Under the pieces are notes generated by a model. It had not been told where the DNA came from. It was given only the letters and a program-made list of their open reading frames with translations, and ran no database searches. Shown here in pieces: positions 26,711 through 35,854 of a stretch of DNA of 64,000 nucleotides; within the stretch, counting starts at the first letter, position 1, and the number at the start of each line of letters is the position of its first letter. This stretch comes from Alkalispirillum mobile (GTDB taxonomy: Bacteria > Pseudomonadota > Gammaproteobacteria > Nitrococcales > Halorhodospiraceae), in NCBI RefSeq assembly GCF_003664325.1, contig NZ_RCDA01000001.1, positions 1,178,001 to 1,242,000 on the forward strand. Reading direction: 5' to 3'. Both the position numbers and the translations under genes were made by a program.

Positions 26711-27670
26711 ATGGACCCGACACACCTTGCACAGCGCAAGCTGCAAAACCTGCTGGGCGCCGTCCTGCTGCTCACCGGCCTGACCCTGTTGCTGGGGCTG
26801 ATGGGCTGGTTACTGGCCGGCGGCGTCGGCCTGGTCTGGGCCATGGCACTGGCCGTGGTGACCAGCCTGGTGGCGCGCAGCCTGCCGGCGCGCCTGCTAC
26901 TCGCCCGCTCCGGCGCCTCCCCGCTGCCGCCCGGAGCGGCCCCGGACCTTTACCGGCTGCTGGCGGCGCTCTACCGACGGGCCGGCCTGCGCCATGACCC
27001 GACACTCTACTACCTGCCCTCACCGGCCCTGAACGCCTTTGCGGTGGGCCACCGGGATGACGGCGGCATCGCGGTGAGCGGTGGCCTGCTGCGCACGCTC
27101 ACACTGCGGGAGCTGGCCGGGGTACTGGCCCACGAGGTGAGCCACCTGCGCCACAACGACACCACTGTAATGGCCATGGCCGATGCCATGGCGCGCCTGA
27201 CCTTCTGGGCCGCGGTGCTGGGCCAGCTGACGCTGCTCATACTGCTGCCCTGGTGGATGGCGGGGGATCTGGCGCTGCCCTGGTTGCTGTTCCTGGCCAT
27301 CCTGATCGCGCCCAGCGCCGCCACGCTGCTCCAGCTGGCGCTGTCACGCAACCGCGAGTACGCCGCGGACATCGAGGCCGCCAGCCTGACCGGTGACCCC
27401 CAGGGCCTGGTCTCGGCCCTGGTGAAGCTGGAACGCTACAACGGCGGCTGGCTGCGCAGCCTGTTCGGCCGCCGCCCCCGGCTGGCCCCACCCTGGTTAC
27501 GCACCCACCCGCCCACGGAGGTGCGTATCGAACGGCTGCACAGGCTGGAAAAGCAGGCAACGCCCGATACGGCATTACACGGGCTACCGAGCGAGCCGGT
27601 GGCCCTCAGGATGAAGGCCCCGCCGCGCGCCCGGCGACGGTACTGGCTGGTCCGGCGGCGCTGGCCCTGA
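26711..27670 (+). CDS. M48-family (HtpX-like) membrane zinc metalloprotease
   Basis: The 319-residue protein has two N-terminal membrane spans (about 17-55), then a peptidase domain with the zinc motif HEVSH in VLAHEVSHLRHND (near 148-160). Two more spans follow (about 170-215), and the third zinc ligand lies in SRNREYAADIEAA. This is the HtpX layout, but the sequence diverges from E. coli HtpX, so a general M48B name is safer. HtpX-type proteases act in membrane-protein quality control. ATG 26711 is preceded by AAGGGG. It is convergent with pssA. Confidence 0.88.
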   Translation: MDPTHLAQRKLQNLLGAVLLLTGLTLLLGLMGWLLAGGVGLVWAMALAVVTSLVARSLPARLLLARSGASPLPPGAAPDLYRLLAALYRRAGLRHDPTLYYLPSPALNAFAVGHRDDGGIAVSGGLLRTLTLRELAGVLAHEVSHLRHNDTTVMAMADAMARLTFWAAVLGQLTLLILLPWWMAGDLALPWLLFLAILIAPSAATLLQLALSRNREYAADIEAASLTGDPQGLVSALVKLERYNGGWLRSLFGRRPRLAPPWLRTHPPTEVRIERLHRLEKQATPDTALHGLPSEPVALRMKAPPRARRRYWLVRRRWP

Positions 27671-27694
27671 TGCAGTCGAGCCGCCGTGGCCCCA

Positions 27695-28450
27695 TCAGCC
27701 GGCGCGACCACCACGCAACCGTCGACGCCGCTGGTTCCACGTCATCACCGGCCCGGAGACCAGGTAGGCGAGAAAGCCGACAAACAGCACCGTGGGCGGG
27801 TGGATGAGCAGAAAGGCCAGCCCGAGCAGCACCACCACCATGGTGAAAAAGGGCACCCGGTAGCGGAAGTCCACCTCCTTGAAGCTGTAGTAGCGCATCC
27901 GGCTGACCATCAGCAGCCCGGCGGCCAGCACAACCACGCTGGCAGTGATCAGTGCGCTGCTCTCGCTGACCCCCAGGTGATCCCCCACCCAGATCAGGCC
28001 CGCGACCACCCCCGCAGCGGCGGGACTGGGCAGCCCCTGGAAGTAGCGCTTGTCCGCCACGCCCACCTGGGTGTTGAACCGGGCCAGGCGCAGCGCCGCA
28101 CAGGCCGCGTAGATGAAGGCGATCAGCAGGCCCAGCTTGGCGAAAGGCCCGGGCAGCACCGCGGTGCCCGACAGCGCCCAGAGCCAAGCCACCAGTGCCG
28201 GCCCCACCCCGAAGCTGACCATATCGGCAATGCTGTCGTACTGGACGCCGAAGTCACTCTGGGTGTTGGTCATACGGGCGACGCGGCCATCGAGACCATC
28301 GAAGACCATGGCGATGAAGATCGCCAGGGCGGCGTTCCGGAAATCGCCGTTGAAGGCGGAGATGATGGCAAAGAAGCCGAAGAACAGGCAGCCGGTGGTC
28401 AGCAGGTTGGGCAGAAGGTAGATACCGCGGCGGCGCTTGGTCGCATCCAT
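27695..28450 (-). CDS. pssA: CDP-diacylglycerol-serine O-phosphatidyltransferase PssA (membrane type II)
   Basis: This integral enzyme makes phosphatidylserine, the precursor of phosphatidylethanolamine. The CDP-alcohol phosphotransferase motif D-G-x2-A-R-x8-G-x3-D-x3-D is complete in FDGLDGRVARMTNTQ through QYDSIAD (about 50-77). About eight membrane spans follow, and a basic RRRRLRGGR tail ends the protein. The N-terminus RRGIYLLPNLLTTGCLF is typical of this subfamily, unlike the peripheral E. coli PssA. It is divergent from the small gene at 28586; ilvC lies further upstream but is not adjacent. Confidence 0.94.
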   Translation of the reverse strand: MDATKRRRGIYLLPNLLTTGCLFFGFFAIISAFNGDFRNAALAIFIAMVFDGLDGRVARMTNTQSDFGVQYDSIADMVSFGVGPALVAWLWALSGTAVLPGPFAKLGLLIAFIYAACAALRLARFNTQVGVADKRYFQGLPSPAAAGVVAGLIWVGDHLGVSESSALITASVVVLAAGLLMVSRMRYYSFKEVDFRYRVPFFTMVVVLLGLAFLLIHPPTVLFVGFLAYLVSGPVMTWNQRRRRLRGGRAG

Positions 28451-28585
28451 TGGGGTTCGCTTTACTGGCTGTCGGGATCAGTAGCCTAGTGTAACCTCTG
28501 AAGCCGGATCGGACCGACCCCCGGGCGAGACCCGCCGTGTGGTCCATCGCAACGTTGGCAGACAACAGGCAGACAGGGTAGGCAC

Positions 28586-28792
28586 ATGCACTGGAAACGG
28601 ATACTCGGGCTCGTCATTCTTACCGCGGCCGCCGTGGTGCTCTATTTCGGCTGGGGCATGGCCCAGACGCCGGAGGAGCAGGCCCAGTGGGAAGCGACCG
28701 GCAACTTCACCGATCAGACGGCCATGGTGCTGTTGAGCGGCGGCGTGGGCGCTTTCGTGGGACTGATGCTGCTGATCTTCGGCAAGCGGTAA
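28586..28792 (+). CDS. Small two-span membrane protein, DUF3185-like
   Basis: The 68-residue product has a hydrophobic N-terminal span (about 5-25), a short polar loop (PEEQAQWEATGNFTDQTA) and a second span (about 47-65) ending FGKR. The layout and the DxT-[A/S]M-VLLSGG-like middle recall DUF3185 proteins, whose function is unknown. GGGTAGGCAC precedes ATG 28586. It is a single-gene unit: divergent from pssA and followed immediately by a strong terminator. Confidence 0.7.
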   Translation: MHWKRILGLVILTAAAVVLYFGWGMAQTPEEQAQWEATGNFTDQTAMVLLSGGVGAFVGLMLLIFGKR

Positions 28793-28797
28793 CAACG

Positions 28798-28832
28798 AAA
28801 AGGCCCCGGAGTGCAGCACCCCGGGGCCTTTT
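28798..28832. terminator. Bidirectional intrinsic terminator
   Basis: AAAAGGCCCCGG (28798-28809) pairs with CCGGGGCCTTTT (28821-28832) across an 11-base loop. A and T runs flank the stem on the two sides, so it can stop both the DUF3185-like gene on the plus strand and the phasin gene on the minus strand. Confidence 0.85.
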
Positions 28833-28873
28833 CCGGCCAGTGACGGGCGCGGAGCACCCGCAGTGGTCAGTCC

Positions 28874-29236
28874 TTACTTGGACTGGGCCACCTTGCCGAA
28901 CTCACGGGCGCTGTCCTGGGCCAGCTTCTGGGCGTTCTGCGCCAGTTCCTGGTTCAGGGCCACGACCTTCTCGGCTTCACCCTTGGCGCGCTGACCGATC
29001 TCTTCGGCAAGCTTGCGCTGACCTTCCACGTAGCTCTGGAAGTCCTTCTGGTCTTTGATGTCCAGCGCAGCGCGGGCCTGCTTCAGGGCCGTCTCGGTGT
29101 TGGCCTTGGCAGCCTCGAACTGGATGTTGACCAGCTTCTCAAAGTAGTCCAGGCCCAGGCCGGCGTAGGCGCGGGCCGGGTCCACGAAGAACTTGCTGGC
29201 TTGATCGCTGAATTGCTGGATAGTCTCGTTGCTCAT
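28874..29236 (-). CDS. phaP: Phasin family protein (polyhydroxyalkanoate granule coat)
   Basis: Phasins coat intracellular polyhydroxyalkanoate granules and control their number and size. The 120-residue helical product starts MSNETIQQFSDQASKFFVDPARAYAGLGLDYFEKLVNIQFEA. The amphipathic heptads and the FEKLVNIQFEAAKANTE pattern are typical of the Phasin_2 family. ATG 29236 is preceded by AAGGTG; the reading that continues upstream is not needed. No PHA synthase or thiolase gene is in the window, so the rest of the pathway must be elsewhere. The gene stands alone with its own promoter. Confidence 0.85.
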   Translation of the reverse strand: MSNETIQQFSDQASKFFVDPARAYAGLGLDYFEKLVNIQFEAAKANTETALKQARAALDIKDQKDFQSYVEGQRKLAEEIGQRAKGEAEKVVALNQELAQNAQKLAQDSAREFGKVAQSK

Positions 29237-29303
29237 GTGCGTCACCTTAAAGATACTCTGCAATTGGGGTTCAGGATCGGAAGCAACCTCGTCCTGATGC
29301 AGT

Positions 29304-29334
29304 GCACAATAGCAAAGCATTTGGTGCGCCGCAA
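29304..29334 (-). promoter_or_regulatory. Promoter of the phasin gene (candidate), with TGCA-rich site
   Basis: On the minus strand TTGCGG (29334-29329) and TATTGT (29311-29306) are spaced by 17 bases. The -10 runs into TGTGCACTGCA, a doubled TGCA. PhaR-type repressors of phasin genes recognise TGC/GCA-rich sites, so an operator here is plausible but unproven. Confidence 0.45.
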
Positions 29335-29442
29335 CATGATTTTCAAAGATGGGGTAGACCTTTCTCGAATATCCCCCACACCGATCTGAATGGAACGCCG
29401 TAACACGCCAGGTGACTGATCAATCAGTCATATTTTTGCCGG

Positions 29443-29922
29443 TCACTCCGCCCCTTCGTCGGTGTCGGTAACCCGCACCACTTCGGCGGTGATCCCCCGG
29501 AAACGCACCACCCGCACCCGTTCGCCCGGGGCCAGGGGCCGGTCCGGCTCCGCTGAACTGGGCTCAAGCCGGGTAGGGAAGAAATCACCCAGCACGTGGA
29601 TCCCCAACCGGTCGCCCCATTGCTGCACCGCGTAGATCTCCCCGCTTACCCGCGTATCCTGCCCGGCCGCGCCACTGCGCCGACCGCTCATCCGGCGCAT
29701 GAACCAGAGCACCACCGGGAACAGGAGCAGTCCGGCCACCCCCGCTACCGCCAGTTGCCCGGTCAGCTCAAGCCCCAGCAGCGCGGCCGCCATGCCCGCC
29801 AAGGCCATCAGCCCGAGCAGCAGCAACACGCCACTGGTACCACCGGCCAGGAAAAGGTCGGCCAGTATCAGCGCCAGCCCGGCGACCAGCCACACCACCC
29901 AGGGATCAAAATGCTCGCTCAT
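29443..29922 (-). CDS. NfeD-like membrane protein (short form)
   Basis: The 159-residue protein has three or four membrane spans (about 8-85) followed by a C-terminal OB-fold domain (about 100-155: SGEIYAVQQWGDRLGIH, GERVRVVRFRGITAEVVRV). This is the short NfeD type that usually partners a stomatin/SPFH protein (QmcA or slipin). No such partner gene is adjacent here. ATG 29922 follows AAGGAGA. The exact role, membrane microdomain organisation, is inferred only from family context. Confidence 0.75.
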   Translation of the reverse strand: MSEHFDPWVVWLVAGLALILADLFLAGGTSGVLLLLGLMALAGMAAALLGLELTGQLAVAGVAGLLLFPVVLWFMRRMSGRRSGAAGQDTRVSGEIYAVQQWGDRLGIHVLGDFFPTRLEPSSAEPDRPLAPGERVRVVRFRGITAEVVRVTDTDEGAE

Positions 29923-30052
29923 GCCCTGTCTCTCCTTGAGTCCATGCCAGGGTCCCATCGTTTGCCACAGCATCCCGTGTCATGTGGGGCCTGGCAAGCC
30001 CAGGGGCGGCCCGAAACCCCGGCCCACCGCCAATGAACGGGTCGGAACGCAC

Positions 30053-30086
30053 GGAGGCCGGGCCCCCCAAGGGGAACCCGGCCTCC
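30053..30086 (-). terminator. Strong hairpin downstream of ilvC
   Basis: GGAGGCCGGG (30053-30062) pairs perfectly with CCCGGCCTCC (30077-30086), with further CCCC/GGGG pairing in the loop. There is no U tract, so it may act as a Rho-assisted terminator or an mRNA-stabilising hairpin at the 3' end of ilvC. Confidence 0.55.
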
Positions 30087-30130
30087 GAGAACGGCCCGCC
30101 CCGTCCAGGGCGAGCGTCAGGCTGCAGGAC

Positions 30131-31201
<1,071 letters not shown>

Positions 31202-31696
31202 TCAGACCCGCAGGTGCTTCTCGCCGCGGGCGATGCCGATGACACCGGAACGCACCACCTCCAGGATGGCGCTGTGGCCCAGCACATCCAGGAAGGCGTC
31301 CAGCTTGTCGCTGGGCCCGGTGAGTTCGATGGTGTAGATGCGATCGGTCACGTCGAGGATGCGCCCGCGGAAGATGTCGGTCAGGCGCTTGAACTCCTCG
31401 CGCTGCTCCGCACCGGCGGCGGCCACCTTGATGAGCATCATTTCCCGCTCGATGTGCCGCCCCTCGGTCATGTCCATGACCTTGACCACGTCCAGCAGCT
31501 TGTTCAGCTGCTTGATGATCTGCTCGATGATGCGGTCATCACCGATGGTCACCAGCGTCATGCGCGACAGGGTGGGGTCGTCGGTGGGGGCTACGGTGAG
31601 GCATTCGATGTTGTAGCCCCGTGCCGTGAACAGCCCGGCGATGCGCGAAAGCGCGCCGAACTCGTTCTCCACCAATATGGAAATGATATGCCGCAT
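31202..31696 (-). CDS. ilvN: Acetolactate synthase small (regulatory) subunit IlvN/IlvH
   Basis: This 164-residue regulatory subunit carries an N-terminal ACT domain (MRHIISILVENEFGALSRIAGLF, valine binding) and a C-terminal ALS_ss_C domain ending with ARGEKHLRV. Length and sequence are those of E. coli IlvH (163). ATG 31696 is preceded by AAGGGACC. The catalytic subunit gene ilvI/ilvB, normally directly upstream, is absent here; an MgtC-type gene lies divergent instead. ilvN and ilvC form the visible operon. Confidence 0.96.
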   Translation of the reverse strand: MRHIISILVENEFGALSRIAGLFTARGYNIECLTVAPTDDPTLSRMTLVTIGDDRIIEQIIKQLNKLLDVVKVMDMTEGRHIEREMMLIKVAAAGAEQREEFKRLTDIFRGRILDVTDRIYTIELTGPSDKLDAFLDVLGHSAILEVVRSGVIGIARGEKHLRV

Positions 31697-31796
31697 GGTC
31701 CGCTGGTCCCTTCTGGATCTGCCCCGGAGTGGCGACAAGCGCCCGGGCCACCGGGCTGAGCCGCACCGAGGCTTGGAATAAAGCGCTCGCAGGAAA

Positions 31797-31832
31797 GGGA
31801 GCAAAACTACTCGGGATGGGGCAAAGCGTCAA
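31797..31832 (-). promoter_or_regulatory. Promoter of ilvN-ilvC (candidate)
   Basis: On the minus strand TTGACG (31832-31827) and TAGTTT (31809-31804) are 17 bases apart. The -35 is near perfect and the -10 is poor. A start near 31797 would give a 5' untranslated region of about 100 bases; I found no leader peptide with branched-chain codons in it. Confidence 0.45.
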
Positions 31833-31900
31833 GGTGGCGCGCTGCCGCTGTTACCAGCCCCTGACAACCGCTAAGGTGACCACAGGGGGGCGGACACCTT

Positions 31901-33181
31901 ATGGAAGAACTCACCGAGCAGTTCATCGCCGGCAACGAGACCATCCTGCAGTTGGCCGTGGCACTGCTACTGGGCGCACTGATCGGCCTGGAGCGCGGCT
32001 GGGAATCGCGGGCGCTGGAGGCTGGCCGTCGGGTGGCGGGCATCCGCACCTACGCCCTGGTGGGCCTGCTCGGCGGGCTTTCGGCGGTACTCTCCGAGCA
32101 CCTCACCCCCTGGGCCTTCCCGGTCATGCTGATCGGTCTCGCCGCCCTGGTGCTGGTCGCGTACCGCACCCAGGCGGAGCACGCGGGCAACGTCAGCATC
32201 ACCGGCACGGTCGGCCTGCTCCTCACCTTCGCCTTCGGCGCCATTGCCGTGGCCGTGGACCTGGTGATCGCCACCGCGGGTGCGGTGATCACCGCCGTGA
32301 TCCTGGACAACAAGCAGGAGATTCACGGGCTGATCAACCGGCTGCACGCCCACGAGCTGGACGCGGCCTTCAAGCTGCTGCTGATCTCGGTGGTGGTCCT
32401 CCCGCTGCTGCCGGACGAGGGCATGGGCCCCGGCGGGGCCATCAACCCCTACGAAATCTGGTGGCTGGTGGTGCTGATCGCCTCGGTCTCCTTCGTGGGC
32501 TACTTCGCGGTGCGGGTGGGGGGCACCGAGAAGGGGATACTGTTCACCAGCCTGTTCGCGGGCCTGAGCTCCTCCACCGCCCTCACCCTGCACTTCTCCC
32601 GGCAGTCGCGCCACGCCCCCGGGCTCAGCCCCCTGCTGGCCGCCGGCATCCTGATCGCCTGCGGCACCATGTTCCCGCGCATCCTGCTCTATGGGCTGAT
32701 CATCAACCCGGCGCTCATTCCGCCGCTGGTGCTGCCGGTGATCGTCATGGCCAGCCTGCTCTATCTGCCCGCGCTGCTCATCTGGTATCGGCAGCGCCAG
32801 TCGCGGGAGGTGACGCAGCCCAAGCTCAAGCAGAATCCGCTGGATCTCAAGTCGGCGCTGGTGTTCGGGGCACTGCTCACCGCCATCATGTTCCTGGGCG
32901 AGTGGCTGCGCGACTGGCTGGGCGATGCCGGCATCTACCTGCTGGCCGCGTCGTCCGGCTTGGCGGACGTGGACGCCATCACCCTGTCGCTCACGCGCAT
33001 GTCGAATGTCTCTATCAGCCTGGACACGGCGGTGCTGGGCATCGTCATCGCCGCCTCGGTGAACAACCTCATCAAGGGCGCACTGGCCGGGGTGATCGGC
33101 ACCGGGGCGCTGGGCAAGCGGGTCACCGGCCCGATGCTGCTGTCCTTGGCCGCCGGACTGACCGTCGCCTGGTGGCAATAG
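31901..33181 (+). CDS. MgtC/SapB-type membrane protein with DUF4010 domain
   Basis: The 426-residue inner-membrane protein begins with an MgtC/SapB domain (about 15-150: ALLLGALIGLERGWE, RRVAGIRTYALVGLLGG). A DUF4010 domain with about seven spans fills the rest (about 175-425: LFAGLSSSTALTLHFSRQS, VNNLIKGALAGVIG). MgtC-fold proteins are linked to Mg2+ homeostasis; what the DUF4010 fusion does is unknown. The start ATG 31901 lies after GGACACCTT and lacks a strong ribosome binding site. It is divergent from ilvN. Confidence 0.87.
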   Translation: MEELTEQFIAGNETILQLAVALLLGALIGLERGWESRALEAGRRVAGIRTYALVGLLGGLSAVLSEHLTPWAFPVMLIGLAALVLVAYRTQAEHAGNVSITGTVGLLLTFAFGAIAVAVDLVIATAGAVITAVILDNKQEIHGLINRLHAHELDAAFKLLLISVVVLPLLPDEGMGPGGAINPYEIWWLVVLIASVSFVGYFAVRVGGTEKGILFTSLFAGLSSSTALTLHFSRQSRHAPGLSPLLAAGILIACGTMFPRILLYGLIINPALIPPLVLPVIVMASLLYLPALLIWYRQRQSREVTQPKLKQNPLDLKSALVFGALLTAIMFLGEWLRDWLGDAGIYLLAASSGLADVDAITLSLTRMSNVSISLDTAVLGIVIAASVNNLIKGALAGVIGTGALGKRVTGPMLLSLAAGLTVAWWQ

Positions 33182-33352
33182 CTCTGCCCGGGGATCAACG
33201 ACCCGCAGTGGAAAACCTGCTAATCTTTGGCGTATTGAACCTTTGCGCATTGCGGTTCTCGGCGGTACTGCCGGCGAGTCCCGCGGGCCCACTGCGGGCA
33301 CGCGCAACCCTCTTTCCCGTTGAACAAAGCCAGCCCAATCAAAACCAGAATC

Positions 33353-33691
33353 ATGCCAAGGGACAGCAGCCGTTACGTCATCCGCGCCAGCGTCAAGGAG
33401 TTCTCCCTGCCGCCCATCCACGATGGCCTGGTCTTGGGGTGCGAATCGCCCATCGGCCACATGGCCGTGGCTAAGGCGCTGGACCTGCTCACCATCACAC
33501 CATACGAACACCTGGAAATTGAGGATGAAGTCATCGGCGATGTCCTGGTACGCAGTGCGGTGCTGCGCAAGCTCAGTCGCGACCAGATCCGGGATTTCGT
33601 TCTCAGTCGAGTCAAGCCCCTGATGGGCCCGGAGGAGATCGTCCATCTGGAGATGGAGATCGAGGTCCAGATTGACTCGGAGGCAAGATGA
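33353..33691 (+). CDS. Unrecognised 112-residue protein coupled to the GGDEF-EAL gene
   Basis: I do not recognise this protein. It is soluble, mixed alpha/beta, with IHDGLVLGCESPIGHMAVAKALDLL, a hydrophobic middle and an acidic C-terminal half (EDEVIGDVLVRSAVLRKL; EEIVHLEMEIEVQ). Its stop overlaps the start of the next gene as ATGA, so the two are almost certainly translated together. That makes a regulatory or sensory role beside the cyclic-di-GMP protein likely. I chose ATG 33353; a TTG at 33320 in frame would add 11 residues. Neither has a clear ribosome binding site. Confidence 0.65.
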   Translation: MPRDSSRYVIRASVKEFSLPPIHDGLVLGCESPIGHMAVAKALDLLTITPYEHLEIEDEVIGDVLVRSAVLRKLSRDQIRDFVLSRVKPLMGPEEIVHLEMEIEVQIDSEAR

Positions 33692-35769
33692 ACGGGGAGC
33701 TACGGGCTTCGGACCTGCTCTGCGGTCATTGGATCGAGGTGGCCACCATTCAGCGTTACCGCGACGTGGTGCGCGACAGCAAGGAACCGGTGCGTGCCTT
33801 TGTCGTGCTCGACGAGTCGGGCCGCTTCATGGGGTTGGTGGAGGAGCGCCAGGCCGCCCTCTTCCCCGGCCGGATCTTCGCCGACCTGCTGGTCAAACGC
33901 CCCCCGAAACCCCTCAGCGCAGAGGCCCCGGTAAAGGAAGTGCTGGATGCACTGGACCACGCGCACACCCTGCACCTGCCGGTGGTGGATGCGCAGGGCG
34001 AGTGCATCGGCGTCACCTCCCATACCTGCCTCTTTTCGGTTCTGTTGGCCCGCGAACAGAAACTCCGCGAGGAGCGCGAGGCCCTGATCGCGCAACTGCA
34101 GGACGAACTCCACGCCCACGAGATCGCCAGTGCGGTGTTCAACGCCACCTCCGAGGGCATCATGGTGACGGATGCCGAGCAGCGGATCATCTCCGTCAAC
34201 CGCGCCTTCACGCAGACCACCGGCTATGCCCCCCGGGAGGCCCTCGGCCACACCCCCAGCCTGCTCTCCTCCGGGCGGCATGGCGCCGAGTATTACGGGA
34301 ATATGTGGCAGCAACTGCAGGCGCACGGGCGCTGGGAGGGGGAGATCTGGAACCGGCGAAAAAACGGCGACGTCTACCCGGAGTGGCTGCACGTGGATGC
34401 CATCCGGGACGAGACAGGTCGCATCACCAATTTCGTCGGGGTCTTCTCCGATATCACCAAACACAAGGAGCTGCGCGATCGGCTGCATATACTGGCCAAC
34501 TACGACAGCCTGACCGGACTGCCCAACCGGGCTCTCTTCCTTGAGCGCCTCAGGCGGATCACCGCACTGGCTGGACACCGCAAATTCTCGTTTTCACTGC
34601 TTTGCCTGGGCCTGGACCGGTTCCGGGAGATCAACGACACCTATGGCCACAACAGCGGTGATCAGGTCCTGGTGGAGATCGGCAAGCGACTGCAGGGCTG
34701 TCTGCGAGAGAGCGACGACCTGGCGCGCCTCGAGGGCGATGAGTTTGTCATCCTCTCAGAAGGTGGCGAGGTCAACATTCACACCCTTGCCCAGCGCCTG
34801 CTGCACGCCCTGGAACGCCCCATTCCCGTGGACCAGGAATCGTTCTTTGTCTCCGCCAGCCTCGGCATCTGTCATTACCCGGACGATGGCGCAGACGCGG
34901 ATACCCTGTTGGCCAGTGCCCACTCGGCCCTCTTTCAGGCGAAGACCGCCGGCAAGGGCGGCTTCAGCCTTTACTCACCTGATGCCCATGAACGCGCCCG
35001 GCAAAGGGTACGTCGGGTTGCGGACCTTCGCGAGGCGCTGGAAAACGACAGGCTCGAACTGGCCTGGCAACCCCAGGTCAGCCTGGAGGATGGCCGGGTA
35101 ACCGGCCTTGAGGCCCTGGCCCGTTGGCCGCGCGATGACGGGCAGCCGATCAGTCCCGCCGAGTTCATCCCCCTTGCCGAGCAGTCGGGGCTGATCCTTC
35201 ATCTGGGGCGATGGGTGATAGACACTGCGATCTCGGAAGCAAGGACCCTGCTGCAGACCTGGCCGGCATTGCAACATGCCCGCTTCGCCCTCAACCTCTC
35301 TCCCTGCCAGCTGGATGAATCCCTGCCGGCAATGCTCACCGAACGTCTCGCCAGGGCCGGTTTGCCGAGCGACTGCCTGGAGGTGGAGATCACCGAATCC
35401 GCACTCTTTACCGACCAGGCGGGGGTAACCGAGACGCTGAATGCCATCGGGTCGGCAGGAATCCGTTTGGCGGTAGACGACTTCGGCACCGGCTACTCCA
35501 ACATCGCCCGGCTCAAGCTCCTGCCCATTCACCGGCTCAAGCTGGACCGATCCTTCATCGCCGACCTGGAGCACGATCCCGGCGACCGCGAACTGGTCCG
35601 GGCGCTGCTCGCCATGGCCCGGGCGCTGGACCTGGATGTGATTGCCGAGGGCGTCGAGACCCGGACCCAGGCCGATTTTCTGGCACGCAACGGGTGCCCG
35701 CACGCCCAGGGCTACCTGTATGCCCGCCCGCAACCTCTGGCCCCGCTCAAGAGCTGGCTGCGCGGGTAG
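33688..35769 (+). CDS. CBS-PAS-GGDEF-EAL cyclic-di-GMP signalling protein
   Basis: The 693-residue cytoplasmic protein has, in order: a CBS-like region (about 15-125), a PAS domain (about 140-255: [24 protein letters not shown]), a GGDEF domain (about 265-430) and an EAL domain (about 445-690). The GGDEF active site reads EGDEF (near 349-353), so the first Gly is lost. The EAL site looks complete: [34 protein letters not shown] and AEGVET. I infer a c-di-GMP phosphodiesterase regulated by PAS/CBS input; residual cyclase activity is possible. The upstream 112-residue gene is translationally coupled. Confidence 0.9.
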   Translation: MNGELRASDLLCGHWIEVATIQRYRDVVRDSKEPVRAFVVLDESGRFMGLVEERQAALFPGRIFADLLVKRPPKPLSAEAPVKEVLDALDHAHTLHLPVVDAQGECIGVTSHTCLFSVLLAREQKLREEREALIAQLQDELHAHEIASAVFNATSEGIMVTDAEQRIISVNRAFTQTTGYAPREALGHTPSLLSSGRHGAEYYGNMWQQLQAHGRWEGEIWNRRKNGDVYPEWLHVDAIRDETGRITNFVGVFSDITKHKELRDRLHILANYDSLTGLPNRALFLERLRRITALAGHRKFSFSLLCLGLDRFREINDTYGHNSGDQVLVEIGKRLQGCLRESDDLARLEGDEFVILSEGGEVNIHTLAQRLLHALERPIPVDQESFFVSASLGICHYPDDGADADTLLASAHSALFQAKTAGKGGFSLYSPDAHERARQRVRRVADLREALENDRLELAWQPQVSLEDGRVTGLEALARWPRDDGQPISPAEFIPLAEQSGLILHLGRWVIDTAISEARTLLQTWPALQHARFALNLSPCQLDESLPAMLTERLARAGLPSDCLEVEITESALFTDQAGVTETLNAIGSAGIRLAVDDFGTGYSNIARLKLLPIHRLKLDRSFIADLEHDPGDRELVRALLAMARALDLDVIAEGVETRTQADFLARNGCPHAQGYLYARPQPLAPLKSWLRG

Positions 35770-35854
35770 GGCCGGTCGGGCACCGGGTTCGTCCCCGCCC
35801 CGGGCTGTTGTATCCTTCCGGGCCAGGTTTTCAATCAAGAAGGAAAAGACGCCG

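Noticed and set aside
26484-26732. Minus-strand open frames upstream of leuA (up to about 97 codons)
   Set aside because: They overlap the start of the M48 gene and the promoter region; composition is Arg/Ser/Pro-rich and no ribosome binding site is seen.
33320-33352. TTG start extending the unknown 112-residue protein
   Set aside because: No ribosome binding site, and the added residues are low in complexity; ATG 33353 preferred, though neither start is well supported.
31967-33646. Open frame of 559 codons on the minus strand
   Set aside because: Antisense to the MgtC-type gene, Gln/Arg/His-rich with no domain.
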